A stretch of 64,000 nt of DNA from Girardinichthys multiradiatus (taxonomy: Eukaryota; Chordata; Actinopteri; Cyprinodontiformes; Goodeidae): assembly GCF_021462225.1 (NCBI RefSeq), contig NC_061818.1, forward strand, positions 21,277,978-21,341,977, in the 5' to 3' direction. A program made the translations under genes and the position numbers. Positions 1 to 62,602 of the stretch are shown in pieces (the stretch's first letter is position 1; every line of letters starts with the position of its first letter). The notes beneath the pieces are model-generated. The model was given only the letters and a program-made list of their open reading frames with translations, had not been told where the DNA came from and searched no databases.

Positions 1-379
1 AAACAGTATTATTCAACAAGGAGCAAACAGAGCAGAACAGTAAATATACTGCAGAACACAGGTGTGACAGGGCGAGTAATAGGCAGGACGCAGGTGGGCT
101 TAATAAAATTGATTACAAAATGGCTATGGCAAAGTAGAAACAAATAGCAAAAATAGTAGAATAGTAGAAACACGAAAGGAAAATCAAAAACTCAAAACCC
201 TTCAAATCATGACATAATGTTTTAATTTTATTTAGAAATCAAGGTCCAAGGATTAAGGTCCCAGGTCATCAAGAAAGTGGAGAGGCAAAGAATACACATT
301 GCTTGAAGTCCAGTGTGAAGTTGCCACGGTCAGTCAGGATTTGGAGTGCCATGTCATCTGCTTGTGTTGGTTCACTGTG
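1..379. other. unannotated flank
   Basis: AT-rich sequence. I recognise no gene or repeat here. Confidence 0.4.
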
Positions 380-785
380 TTTCCTGAAGTTCATAGTCAA
401 CACAGCCATCTAGCAGGACATTTAAGAGCTCTTCATGCTTCCTTTTGGTAATTTTAGAGTATGTTTCCTTATGCTGACATGCTTTATGGAGATGCTGATT
501 TAATTTTTTAGTAGGAGTTCGCACTCTACCACATGGCCAAAGGTACCAAAAGCTGGTTCAATACTGTTTTTGTTTTTGACTGGCCCGCAAACTGGCCTAA
601 CCTGAACCCCACAGAGCATCTATGGAGTATTGTCAAGAGGAAGACGAGAGACAACAGACCCAACAAGGCTGATAACCTGAGGGTTGCTATTAAATGTGCA
701 GTGGTCTGAAGCAAAACAGGACCACAAAGCCAGACCAAATGGAAAAAGATCTCTCCAGTGAGAGTTTGAAGAAGTGCCATGTTTC
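380..785 (+). mobile_element. Tc1-like transposase remnant
   Basis: Broken reading frame on the + strand. The segment at about 577-710 translates to DWPANWPNLNPTEHLWSIV followed by KRKTRDNRP, the third catalytic block of DD34E Tc1 transposases (PDLNPxEH). The stretch around 470-570 corresponds to the second Asp block but is corrupted. No terminal inverted repeats are visible, so it is a dead fragment. Confidence 0.75.
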
Positions 786-2542
786 TGCACCAACAATAGA
801 AGAAATATTTTTTATGTTTCCTTCAGCCTCAGATGCACCTTCTTGCCCCAAGAAATAAATATTAAGATCACCACATTCAAATAATTACCACATGATTGCA
901 ATAATAGTCAGCCCAGTCTGCATAATAAATATTTTTCTTTTCAGATGCAAGCCAATGATGAGAAGCTCATTCTGCCCAATAGTTAAGAACACAAACTGCA
1001 TGAGCAAACATGTATTTTCTTAACAAATCTTCTGGGAGAAAAATGCATGTATGTTTTTAAAATAAGTTTTCTGTGTTGAGATAACAGAAAATTCAGTCTG
1101 AACCTGCCCTCCTGAAAGACACCACAGAAGTGGAAATTAGATGAATCTGTTCTCTCCTCACTGGCAACACATGTTGATATTGTGTGCCAAAAGCAACAGG
1201 TTTCCACTTGCAACTCCAAAGGATACAAAATCCCACATATGTTTTTCTTTTTTTTTTTCATCTTGTGCAGCTTTAAATTATATAATTCAAAGATAATATT
1301 TCTGGCATTCAGGCATGCCTATGCATATAATTTTAGTTTTTTGTGAGATATGTATTAGGATGCCAAGGTTGCAATAGGGAGATCTTTTATATTGGCTTGT
1401 TAACTTTCAGATCTTGCTTTATTTGGGAGAACAAATCTAGCCGTGGCTACGGACTGCAGCTCAACACCTTTGGGAGGAGAGGCAGAAGCCAAAAGAAACT
1501 CTTCCAGTTTGGCCCACACCGTGAATTGTGCAAAGCAAGCACAAACCAGCCAAGGAATTATGCATAATTTCCTTAGATTTCTGTACTTTGTGTGATTTGA
1601 GTGAGCTAAAAACAAAGAGTTTAAATAGACTTTTGTTATGTGTTTCTGGCAGGCAAAAGTTTGCATTTGGCAAAACTGAAACTTCAAGGCTTTAATGTAC
1701 TGGTCATTTTTTCTGAGTTAGACAGAAATCTAGCCCAGCCCAGACCCAAGTGTCAAATGCAGTAATTGCTTTGAATGTGTTGCATTCCCATAGTTCACAT
1801 AAAAACAGGTTCCACTTTATCAGGAAATAGACTAAATAACCTGTGCCACAGCAGGTGGGTGTATTTTGTCTACAAAATGTATGACTACAAAACTGTGGAA
1901 TACTATGCGAGGAATGTAATTAACTGATTAGAAAGCACTTGATTAAAATTACATTCATTATTCTAGTGTCTGACCAGGGTTTCTGCTTGATATAGTTGAA
2001 ATGAAATGAATAAGCCAAAAACATTCCTTGCTTTTTGGGTTTTCTCCTTTCTTCAATGTGAAAATATTTTTACCTTTCAAAAAAACCAAAGTTCCAGCCA
2101 AAGCTTAATATTCCCTCACAGAAGATGAAAAAGTTGTTGAATCTGATGTCTGCCAAAGCACTCCACCAGGTTTGATAAAGTAGCTCAGGAGTCAAAGTAA
2201 TCTGGGCCGAGCCAGGTCATATAAAGACATTATAACAAAGATGAAGCATTTCAGTCAGAAATATGTTACTTATGTCTAAGCAATAAAACCTCATCATGAC
2301 ACGTCCCGCCCTTGTAAACGAAGAACTTGTAGGTTTTCTGAGATAGTACAAAAGAAAATCCTTAATTTTGCAGAAGCAGCAGCAAAGAACTTTTTTTTTT
2401 TTTTTTTAATGCCATTAAATATTGTATTAAACATACTAGTTTTGTGGAGAAAGACTGAAATAATAAAATAAAACAAAAACTGAATTGCCACTTGTTCCTG
2501 AGGTACGCAAGCTGGTTTAGAGAACTCATTGACCCCTTACAG
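786..2542. other. intergenic, nothing recognised
   Basis: AT-rich single-copy-looking sequence with a poly-A run near 1250 and a poly-T run at 2392-2408. Short ORFs here show no family signature. Confidence 0.4.
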
Positions 2543-2716
2543 CAAATGACACTAGTGGCCTTTATTGACAGTAACCAGACAGAAAATGGGCAGAGAGGGA
2601 AGGAGGGAAGACATGCAGCAAGGGTGTTAAGGTTGGGAATCAAACCCAGGACGGCTGCGACAAAGACTATGTGTTTTGTATATTGGGCACCCGCTCCACC
2701 GCTACACCTCACAATG
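2543..2716 (-). mobile_element. tRNA-derived SINE with 10-bp target duplication
   Basis: Read on the minus strand it has a tRNA-like head with a B-box-like GGGTTTGATTCCC, then the 'gctgcatgtcttccct' body and an 'aataaaggccactagtg' tail typical of a common fish SINE. It is flanked by perfect direct repeats CCCCTTACAG at 2533-2542 and 2717-2726. A second member lies at 52480-52630. Confidence 0.75.
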
Positions 2717-2726
2717 CCCCTTACAG

Positions 2727-3879
2727 ATTTTTTTCCAGGGATTTATCACTATATTGCCTTATTTCATAAGTGTAAATGCCAACAAAATTTTTACAATGTT
2801 GTGAAAGAAGAAAGAAATAAAAAATAACAAAATAAACCCTGGACCTTCACTTGTTCCAGTTACACACCTGTGTTGCTGTTACTGTTTGCACTGCAGTAGT
2901 GCTGGTTGCTATAGGAAGTTAGAAAAGTAGCACTTTAAAACTCCCCATAGCCTTTGCTCAAAAAGCCGTTGTATTTTTAGTGAATGTGTTCAGTAGTTTT
3001 CAATGTTGGTGTTGCTTAGGATGTTACTTTTATACAAAGTTATTATGCACGGGATAAAATATCCAGATACAATTAGTCTGATCCTGCCATTGTAGCTAAA
3101 TTTGGCTCCTTTCTCCCTTACTGTCACATCTTAGAATGATTCCAGTAGATGTGCTGTTTTCCAGTTTCATACATCACCATTGTCTTCTGTTCACAATTAA
3201 CTACATTGACAAGTTGCAATGTGAAGATCTTGTGAATTATTTTTAATATGTTAGTTGACAATTGAGCATTGGGATGTGATTAATAACTATGACAAAGCAA
3301 AAGAACAAGATAATTTCACCCTCACCATCATGACCAGCCTGTAGAGGCTCCTCTGCTTTAAACGGCTCACCTGATATCACAATTGGTGAGTCAATAGTTG
3401 GTCAATGGTTTATCTCTAGAACTAGAAGTTTTTGCTGCTGAAAGATGCACTGTAGCCAAAAAGCTCTTCCATGGTTCTACCAGTGAGATTAACTTTCTTA
3501 AATTTTTCCAGCAGTGGACAACAAACAGCAAATTTGGCTCTTAGCTTAAGGAATCATAACTTACAAATATCTTTGTTGGAAGTCAGGTGTGACCGCTGAA
3601 GTCACCTTCTGGATCCACCTGCACCTACACTCATAGGTCCACAACAGGCTCACACGCTCCAGTTTGCTCTGATACATGCACACATCCGCTAGTGTTACTT
3701 GTTGTTAAGGAACAGTGAGTGTAACATTTTTGGTAAATGAACCAAGCTGGCCAGCGGCCCTGGACTGGAGGCCTGTTCTAGACTTCACCAGAATCAACAG
3801 ATTGCTAATCCACCTCTGGTGTTATTGTCATGCCAACATTGATTAGGAGTTATGCGAAATCAAAAGCCCATTCTGTTCT
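2727..3879. other. intergenic, nothing recognised
   Basis: No coding or repeat signature that I can support. Confidence 0.4.
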
Positions 3880-4480
3880 ACCACAACAAACATAAACATG
3901 TGGAGCTTTCTTAATTCTAACGGGACTTTAAATGGAAGCATCTTCTTTGGTCAGATGAGACTAAGATTACGCCTTTCAGTAATAAATACTCCTGAATCAG
4001 AATCAGCTTTATTGCCAAGCAAGGAATTTGACTCTGGTACACATTGCTCTCAATAATAAACCCACGGCACTAAACCCAACTCCAATTGGGTTTAGTGTGA
4101 AAAATAGGATGATTATACATGGAAAAGCACCTCATGTCTACTGTTAAGTATGGTTGAGGTTCTGTGATGCTGTGGCCCAGTTTCACTTCCAAAGGCCCTG
4201 GGAATCTTATTAGAGTGCATGGCATCATGAAAATCTTGAAATACCAGGAGATTTTAAACAAAGAGCTGGTGATTGCTACTAGTAAATTAAAAACTGGTCA
4301 TCATTTGGTCTTTTACAGTAGAATTACCTGAAGGATATGGCCAAATCAACACAGTAATGATTCACTAGCCACGGCATAAAGCTTCTTCCATGCCTATATC
4401 AGTCGCCAAACCTGTACCCTATACAAGAAAACAAGAGAGGATCCAGTACTATGGATGATAGACAGTGTAAAGAGGAACAG
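3880..4480 (+). mobile_element. Tc1-like transposon remnant with nested short repeat
   Basis: GGTCAGATGAGACTAAGATT (SDETK-like first catalytic block), a run corresponding to the VKHGGGSVMLW block around 4140-4190, and later transposase pieces in order, all frame-broken. It is a relative of the copy at 49600-50350. Between the first and second blocks it is interrupted by a GAATCAG-type repeat (about 3993-4080), absent from the other copy. Confidence 0.65.
3993..4080. repeat. GAATCAG/CTTTATTGCC dispersed repeat
   Basis: Begins GAATCAGAATCAGCTTTATT, continuing into GCCAAGCAAGGAATTTGAC. The same sequence recurs at 37878-38040. It sits inside a Tc1 remnant that is intact at this point in the copy at 49841. 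I cannot assign it to a named family. Confidence 0.6.
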
Positions 4481-5609
4481 CCAATGAATGTGGTATTGAT
4501 GATTTTGCTAAAAACAGTTTAATTTTAATATTGGATATTTTTCAGTTTGATATGCTACTCCAGCAAAAGATTAATTTATTTTAAAGCTTTATGCAACTTT
4601 TAGTGATGTGGAAGCAATATAATGGTAATCATTTTACATGAGACCCTTTGAGTCATAAATATGTACCATTTGGGGTCTACAGAGCTGTCTGAGAACCAGT
4701 ATATTAAACTTGTAGGAACACCTACACTGTGCCGTCAATGGTGCAGGCATTTGGATATCCGGAAGTTCAAGGTTGCGTCAGCGCCCTCTGGCTGCACACC
4801 AGAGAGTTGCAGCCTCTTAGCTCCCAGAGCGTCTCATCCCCAAAGCTCGCCTTTCATGTCCCAGTGGTGCTGCTTGTATGTGCATGGACGCAGCCAATCT
4901 CTTCCTCATGACGCCACCGAGGCTGGGCTCAGATGTCTTAAGATTTAACAGACCCACCCTGGATGAACACTTGGGGGGAGAAAAGGCGGTACTGAGAGGA
5001 CAAAATCACGACCTGGATCGCAACACCTGCCAGGCAGCGTCTGATTTTACTTAAGAGACGCTCGCAGTCAAAAAAGAAGTGGAGCAGCATCCGAGCACCT
5101 CGCCGATAACCTGTTCTTTTCACGGATTGTTTTCTCAATTTATGGTCTTATAAATTAATTTCAGATATCATTGGGACGCTTGATTCCAGCGGACTACGTG
5201 AAATCTACCTCTGTGGTGACATTATATTTTAACAGAAAGCAATTATGACTCGTTTGATGTCTCACTCCGCGCTGGGAAGCAGGTTAAAGGAAGAGCATCG
5301 ATGCGCTTAACGGGACCCCGGTCCCCTTTGTTACATCTCCTGAAACATTTATTCACACTGACGTCCCCCTGACATCACATCTAGCTCATCAAGAGCACTT
5401 TTAAATGCAAGTCCACCTGTCAAGACATGAAGATTTTGGACAATTATGAATTGAACAAGACTCTTGAATATGATGGGAATTTTAGCGCTTATTATGAGTA
5501 AAATGGTAATAGAAGATCGACATAGTTATATTGCTGCTTTCTCATATCATACTACTGTTGGATCTTAAAAAGCTTGCTCTATTTAAGGGAAAATATCGCA
5601 TAAATAACC
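4480..5609 (+). promoter_or_regulatory. fam20c upstream region and 5' UTR (unresolved)
   Basis: The transcription start must lie here unless a distant 5' exon exists. I see a locally GC-richer stretch around 4770-5110 and a TATAAA-like string at about 5148, but neither decides a promoter. No second ORF in frame with exon 1 runs into it, since TAA sits at 5601-5603. No confident intron boundary is visible. Confidence 0.35.
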
Positions 5610-55955
<50,346 letters not shown>

Positions 55956-56909
55956 TGAGGTCGAGAGTCCTCCAGGCTGACAACACTGACACATAGCCCT
56001 AATGGACCACACGCAGTGTTGGCTGTTTACCTATTGGGATTGGACCAAAAATCCCTCCTCTGAAATCAAGCTGAATTCAATGAATTCCAAGACTGCTGTC
56101 ATTGCCTCTATAGAAACTTCTTTTAGATGTGTTTATAGAAACAATAAAAAAAGAAACATGCTCACATGGAGGCTTTATACTTGTCATATTTTATCTGTTT
56201 GAGACATAGAGGAACTTCTTCTTGTGTTTTGATTTTTGTCCTTTTATGATTTATGTGTTTTTATAACTGCATAACCAAATGCAACACACACTGACTGACT
56301 GAAGGGCATATAGTCAGACAATATAAGCTTTATTATTTACACAATGTATCAGAAGACTTTCTGATAAACAAAGCAAGATTAATTGTTTTAGTGAATGTTC
56401 CAAAACCTATGAAATGTCTGGAAACTAACATCTTATAACCAGGTGTGTCCAAAAAGTGTGTTTGTAAGCTTTATTTCCCTTGGCACAGACTTACAGAAGA
56501 ACAAGATGGATTTTACCACCTACTTCTAAAAAGTATAAATCAGAGATTAAGTATGTATTTTACACTGCATTACAGTAAGAATTCTGACTTTGCCATAGTT
56601 CTGTTTTATTTAGTTTTTCCATTTTTTTAATCATTTGGTTTATCTTGCACTACATGCAATAAAGCTAACATTAAAAATAAATAAATAAACTTAGCAAACC
56701 CAAACAAAAAAAACTAAACATCTTTGGAATTCAACCAATGTCTTTTAATTGATAAAAACAGGTCTGAAGTTTGTTTGTTTAACCAGCTTAGCTATAATAT
56801 CAACCTCTTTGCAATACAAAGTTTTTTCCTCTATATTCATATTATGATTTGATGGCTAAAAATTCTTCTTTATGCATTTGGCGCACCAAAAATGTATACC
56901 CTGCTGTCA

Positions 56910-57265
56910 GTCAGTCATTTTCTAAACCTTTTCTTGGTGGGTCACAGGGGAGCTGGTGCCTATCTCCAGCAGTCTATGGGCAAGAGGCAGGGTACACCCT
57001 GGACAGATTGCCAGTCCATTGCAGGGCAACACACAAACAACCAAGCACACACTCATTCATACACCTGAGGGCAATTTATAGTGACCAATTATCCTAACAG
57101 ACATGTCTTTGGACTGTGGGAGGAAGCCAGAGCACCTGGTGAAAACCCACACATGCACAGGGAGAACATGCAAACTCCATGCAGAAAGACCCCTGGTTGG
57201 GAATTGAACCCAGGACCTTCTTGCTGCAAGGCAACAGTGCTACCAACTGCACCACCGTGCAGCCC
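56910..57265 (-). mobile_element. SINE with perfect 13-bp target duplication
   Basis: In complement it starts with 'gggctgcacggtggtgcagt' (A-box region), has GGGTTCAATTCC (B-box), the body 'catggagtttgcatgttctc' and 'cctcccacagtccaaagaca', and the tail GACTGGCAATCTGTCCAGGG through 'atagactgctggagatagg' to 'ggtttagaaaatgactgac'. TACCCTGCTGTCA flanks it at 56897-56909 and 57266-57278. It lies about 950 bp after the fam20c stop codon. Confidence 0.92.
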
Positions 57266-57359
57266 TACCCTGCTGTCATTACCTATATATTCTACTTTTG
57301 CTTTAGATCCTGCAAAATACAGTATTCATTATAAATACTTTAGGTAGAACTACATCATA

Positions 57360-57910
57360 ATACATAAAATAAAGTTTCCCAGAACTTAGATGTTGCTTTT
57401 TGGAACTCTTCTGGATCTTTCTGAATCTTTCAGGGAACTTTCCCGTTACTTATTCTCATTAGACTTTCATTGACCTTCCTAGATACTTGAAAGAACTATC
57501 ATGCAACTTTCAAGAAACAAACCATGTACTATTAGGAACATGCCATTGTACTTTCTGAAACTTTCATGCAGCTCACTGTGTACTTTTAGGAACCAGGCTT
57601 TGTTGTGTTGTGACTTGTTACAAAACTTTTATTGGGTATACATTTACCTCTACCAGAACCTCCCAGGTGCTTTCCAGAAATTTCATAAAACTTTCCAGTT
57701 ATTGTCTAACTGTTACCTGGTTCCATGAAAGTTTTGCAAAGTAAATGTTACATTTTAGGAAAGAACCAAGTTACAAGTCAACTCATAATACAGCCTGCCT
57801 CCTGAACATATGAAGCCACTAGTTCTGGGAGAGTTTATTGTAAGTTCTGGAATTCCTGGTAAGTTCCAGAAAGGTTCCTAAAATGTTCCCTGTAAGTTCA
57901 GTAAAGGAAA
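57360..57910. repeat. degenerate GGAACTTTC-word cluster
   Basis: Many near-copies of (G)GAACTTTC or AACTTTC in the first half and of the complementary GTTCC/AAGTTCC words in the second half (57720-57900). No fixed period is obvious. It could be an old tandem or inverted satellite. Confidence 0.5.
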
Positions 57911-58620
57911 GGCTGTATCATGTATTTCCACCATACTTTGTAATTGTTTACTATCGAGCCTGACATTCCCTTGGATCACACTTTTCTGTCCAGATGATAC
58001 CAAACTACAAAGATGTTTAATTTCACAGATTAAATTGTGCAAGTGTTGCCACTGCAATTGTATGTGTTTATGTTTTTTTTTTCCTCCTAAGAGTCGTGTG
58101 TATTGGCAAACCTGGTACTTGTGCAATGCCAGAACTACAGTACTTGAATGTGTTTGGGTTAGCAGTATTAACGGGATTCCCAGGGCTTCAAACAGTGTGA
58201 AGTCGATGTAGAAGAAGTGGTTTTGGGTGAAAATGGGAACCTAAACGCATCATCCAGAGACAGGGACAACCATTGGGCACTGTTTCAAGTTTTCAATATT
58301 TTCTGTGTAAATACCTATAAATATTTTGAAGAGGTATTGAGCTGCACTGCACATTGGTTTGCTTCTGTTTTCTGTTCTTGTATTGTTACTGTGAATTTTA
58401 CAACATGATTAAAGTGTGCAATAAAACAAAAAGGGGCCACAGTTGTTTTTATATGTGGATATGGTTTGAGATGTGTGAGGTTTAATGCTTGAGGCGTATC
58501 AAAAGTCTGTTAGAGACGAAAGGAGGACACGTGATGCTGTCCATGGTGCTGACGAAACACAGTGACTACTCTGTCCATGGTGCCGGGGTACCATATCACC
58601 ACCACCAAGATTCAGTAATA

Positions 58621-60447
58621 CAACCCCTGGCAAAAATTATGGAATCACCAGTCTTGGAAGATGTACTTTCAGTTGTTTAATTTTGTCGAAAAAAAGCAGA
58701 TCACAGACATGACACAAAACTACAGTTATTCTAAGCGGCAACTTTGTGGCTTTAAGAAACACTAAAAGAAATCAAGAAAAAACATTGTGGTAGTCAATAA
58801 CAGTCACTTTTATAGCTCAACCAAAGGGAACAATTATGGAGTCAGGAAAACAGTATGCAATCATGAAAAAAGAAACAAACGAACACTTCAACACACCACT
58901 AGTACAGTACAGTGCAGGCTCTAAGGCATAGATTTCATGAATGACAAACAGTAGTCTTCATCAATCTGGCTCCAACCTTCTCTGATTGCTTTTGCCAGAT
59001 CAGCTTTGCAGATTGGAGCCTTGTCATGAACCATTTTCTTCAACTTCCACCACAGATTTTCAATTGGATTAAGTTCCAGACTATTTGCAGGCCATGACAT
59101 TGACCTTTTTTGTCTTTCTTTATGGGATGTTTTTTACAGTTTTTGCTCTATGGCTAGTAGCATTATCATCTTGAAAAATGATTTCATCATCCCCAAACAT
59201 CCCTTCAATTGATGGGATAAGAAAAGTGTCCAAAATGTCAACATAAACTTGTGCCTTTAATTGAAGATGTAATGACAACCATCCCCCCAGTGCCTTTACC
59301 TGACATGCAGCCCTATATCATCAATGACTGTGGAAATTTTTATGTTTTCTTCAGGCAGTCATCTTCATAAATCTCATTGGAACGGCACCAAACAAAGGTT
59401 CCAGCATCATCACCTTGCCTAATGCAGATTCGCGATTCATTACTGAATATGACCTTCCTCCAGTCATCCACAGTCTACAACTGCTTTTCCTTAGCCCACT
59501 GTAACCTTGTTTTCTTCTGTTTGGGTGTTAAAAATGGCTTACATTTAGCTTTTCCGTATGTAAATCCCATTTCCTTTAGGTGGTTTCTAACAGTTTGGTC
59601 ACACGTCCAGTTTCCTCCCATTTGTTCCTCATCGGTTGTCCATTATCTGTTGATCGTACTCGTCGTCTTCCGCTTCACACCCAGATTTCCCTCTCCTCAG
59701 ACTCCTCCTCCACCTCCTTCGGGGGGAGCCCAAGGCGATCCCAGGCCAGCCGAGAGACATAGTCCTTCCAGCGTGTCCTGGGCCGTTCCCTGGGCCTCCT
59801 CCCGGTGGGACGTGCCTGGAACATTACAGGGCATTTTCTGTTTTCAAGACATATTGCTTTAAGTTTTCTGTCTTGACATTTTGAATTCTTCCTTGGTCTA
59901 CCAGTATGCTTGCCTTCAACAACCTTCCCATGTTGTTTGTATTTGGTCCAGATTTTGGACACAGCTCACTGTGAACAACCAACACCTTTTGCAACATTGC
60001 GTGGTGATTTACCTTCTTTAAGACGTTTGGTAATCCTCTCCTATGTTTCAATTGACATCTCTCGTGTTGGTGACTTGATTCATGTCAGTCAACTTGGTGC
60101 AACAGCTCTCCAAGGTGTGATCATTCCTTTTTAACTGCAGACTAATGAGCCGATATATTCTGATGCAGGTGTTAATTTTGGGAATGAAAATTTCCAGGGT
60201 GATTCCATACTTTTTTTCTCTGAATTGAGTGTTTCCATAATTTTTCCCTCTGCTTGAGCTAAAAAGGTGACTGTTACTGACTACCACAATAATGTTTCTT
60301 GATTTCTTTCAGTGTTTTCTATAAGCCAGGAAGTTGCCACTACTGTAATTTTGTGTCATGTCTGTGATCTGCTTTCTTTCGACAAAACAAAACAACTGAA
60401 TGAACATCCTCTGAGACTGGTGACTCCATAATTTTTGCCAGGGGTTG
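58621..60447 (-). mobile_element. full-length Tc1-like transposon, inactive, with nested Rex3
   Basis: Ends CAACCCCTGGCAAAAATTAT are inverted at both sides and bounded by TA (58619-58620, 60448-60449); the inverted ends extend to about 210 bp. Minus-strand transposase blocks: N-terminal helix-turn-helix with KIWTKYKQHGKVVEGKHTG and GRPRK at 59880-59960; first catalytic block FSNES at 59433-59447, where the usual Asp codon is AAT; second block FQDDNA near 59160-59176 intact; third block LNPIENLWWK near 59055-59085 with Glu present. The Rex3 fragment at about 59645-59825 separates the N-terminal and catalytic parts. Confidence 0.88.
59645..59825 (-). mobile_element. short Rex3 fragment inside the Tc1 element
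   Basis: 59690-59822 is nearly identical to 31725-31855 of the larger Rex3 copy (for example GGCCAGCCGAGAGACATAGT). It encodes FQARPTGRRPRERPRTRW and YVSRLAWDRLGLP on the minus strand. The 3' tail is shortened compared with the larger copy. No clean target duplication was found. Confidence 0.85.
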
Positions 60448-60449
60448 TA

Positions 60450-62539
60450 GTAACACACACCAGCACATTATCTGTCCTCTTGGTGCAATCAAAACAGAAT
60501 GATACAGACCCTTATAGATTGTCTTCAATAATTATGTGACCCATCGGCACTGCCAGTATAGGAAGATGTGAATTACATAAAGGTGAGATTTATTTAGGAA
60601 TATGCATTATTAGCTGTTTATTAGTTGATCCAATTTTTTGCATTATAACACCTATCCTTTTAGAGCACAAACTAAAACTAAAATGTATATTTAGGTACAT
60701 TTACAATTTTCTATTCAGTGTGAACAAAATTATACAATTTGTCTGTCAGTAGAGGGAGCCAGTGTTCTGTTTTTCCGATTAAAATGGTAGAACGGCCAAA
60801 GTCCACTAGATGGGGGTAAAGCTTCGCTGAAATGGCTACCTTGTTTACAACTGTGACGTGTTGTGTTGGCCTGAAATGACATCATAGCTGTAGAATTACT
60901 TTTGCGTTTCACAGTAAGTATTGTTTTGTGACTTTTATTTAACCTCAAGGACACACTTAAGCTGAGTTTCCATCGAATTATGTAATAAGACAACACTGCC
61001 ACCAAAGCTTCATCATGTTAGTAAACAGACACCTGTAGACCAAGATTAAATGTGAATATTAAAAATAGGTAGTGATGCCCGCGATAAAATAACCATGAGT
61101 TGTTTTTTTTATTCACAAAAAATTTAAGCTGTTAAATAACAGATATAATTACAGAAATAAGTAATTAACTTTTGTTGTTGTTCCCTTTTATAATTTTAAT
61201 ATGGTAACATTTTTAAGTTAACAAATTTGGAAGACAAAGAGAGACTTTTCTTCCCCTTCAAGCAGTCAGGATTATCAAGACCATTCTGAATCACTCCCAC
61301 TGGTTTTGATGTTGATTACCCACCACAGCACACAGGCCCACATCCCCTCACCTCATTCAGGAGCAGCTTATCCTGCATAGTAACAGCATCAAACGCCACT
61401 GTCCTGCCTCTATGGCAACAGAGCCACCCCTTCCTGCCCTGCTTCCAATTGATCCAAAGTAGGTGTGATCCTCAAGCAACCTGGTTTCGCCTCCCTCCTG
61501 CTCCACCACCAGCTAACCTGACTGGATGTTTCTTGGAAACTTTAAAACCAGTGAAGGACGGAAAATTATACAAACAAAATAATATAGCTATCATAGTTCA
61601 TTGTAGAAATACTTCAACATTGTGGGGGATAATAGTTATTTAATGGTGGTGCAGGAAGTGTAAGGTACTGCTAAAAAGGTACTCAAAAATACTCTGTTAT
61701 GCTAACTGAAAATGCCTATAATTCAGTCAAAACAAAGTTACAGGCAGAAAAAGCAGTGAGACATCCCTGGGTTGGCTAAATTGGGTACGGAGATCTCTCC
61801 TTATGTACATTCCGAGCGGTACTTCCTTCTCTTTGTTCTTCTCCCAACCCTAACCTTCTGGGGTTACTGACATGGCAAACAACATTTAGCATGCTCCGAA
61901 TAGTAGAAAATTCGCATTCATAGCAAAGTAAGCACAGAAAACATCATCACACCAAACATCATAGTTAGGACAGATTTACATACATGCATACAGCACATGC
62001 GTAGCAAATTCAGTTTTTTTCAGTTTGAAAGGAAAAATAATCTACAGTTAAATAGGCAGGTTTACAAGCTACCCCACCATGAAATGTGTTTAGGAGGTGG
62101 TTGCAACAACAAAAACACTTCAAGATTTTTAATTGGGAGTGACCAAACTGAGCAGGATTATAAATACTAGGTTTGGACTTGCAGAAGAGTGATTGTTGAT
62201 ATACTGGACAAAGGAGGTTGATATGGAGCTGCCGAAGGAAGTAAAGGAGGACCAAATTGACACTTAAAGGACACAGTGAAAGAGGATGTGCAAAGGCCAG
62301 ACGATCTGAAAATCTCTAGTATACAGAAACACATATCTAAACATATCCGTGGCCCTCTTTGGCAAAGTTGTCTTCTTAGGAAGCTCAACACTCCTTTACC
62401 TTCACCTTGCTTCTCCAGATGCCTTTAGTGTAGCCAAATTTAAGCCTTTTGTTTTATACCTGGTTGTATTTTGATGAAAATAACCTAATAAATAAACAGG
62501 CTGAATGCAGTTCTATGTGCTGAAAGCTTCATACTAGCA

Positions 62540-62543
<4 letters not shown>
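60450..62543. other. downstream flank, nothing recognised
   Basis: No coding or repeat signature that I can support; the short ORFs lack known domains. Confidence 0.4.

Positions 62544-62601
<58 letters not shown>
62544..62601. repeat. (GT)n microsatellite
   Basis: About 29 uninterrupted GT units. Confidence 0.97.

Positions 62602-62602
<1 letters not shown>

Larger units (their letters stand above)
55956..58425 (+). other. probable fam20c 3' UTR with alternative poly(A) signals
   Basis: After the stop, AATAAA hexamers occur at 56143-56148, 56658-56663 and 58420-58425. The last lies in a unique-looking stretch (58140-58425) ending ATTAAAGTGTGCAATAAAAC, typical of a real vertebrate 3' end. 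The SINE at 56910-57265 would then be inside the UTR. Which signal is used cannot be told from sequence alone. Confidence 0.45.

Noticed and set aside
56910..57265. tRNA gene suggested by A- and B-box-like sequences
   Set aside because: The tRNA-like head is part of a SINE with body, tail and target duplications; no cloverleaf is maintained. The same holds for 2543-2716.
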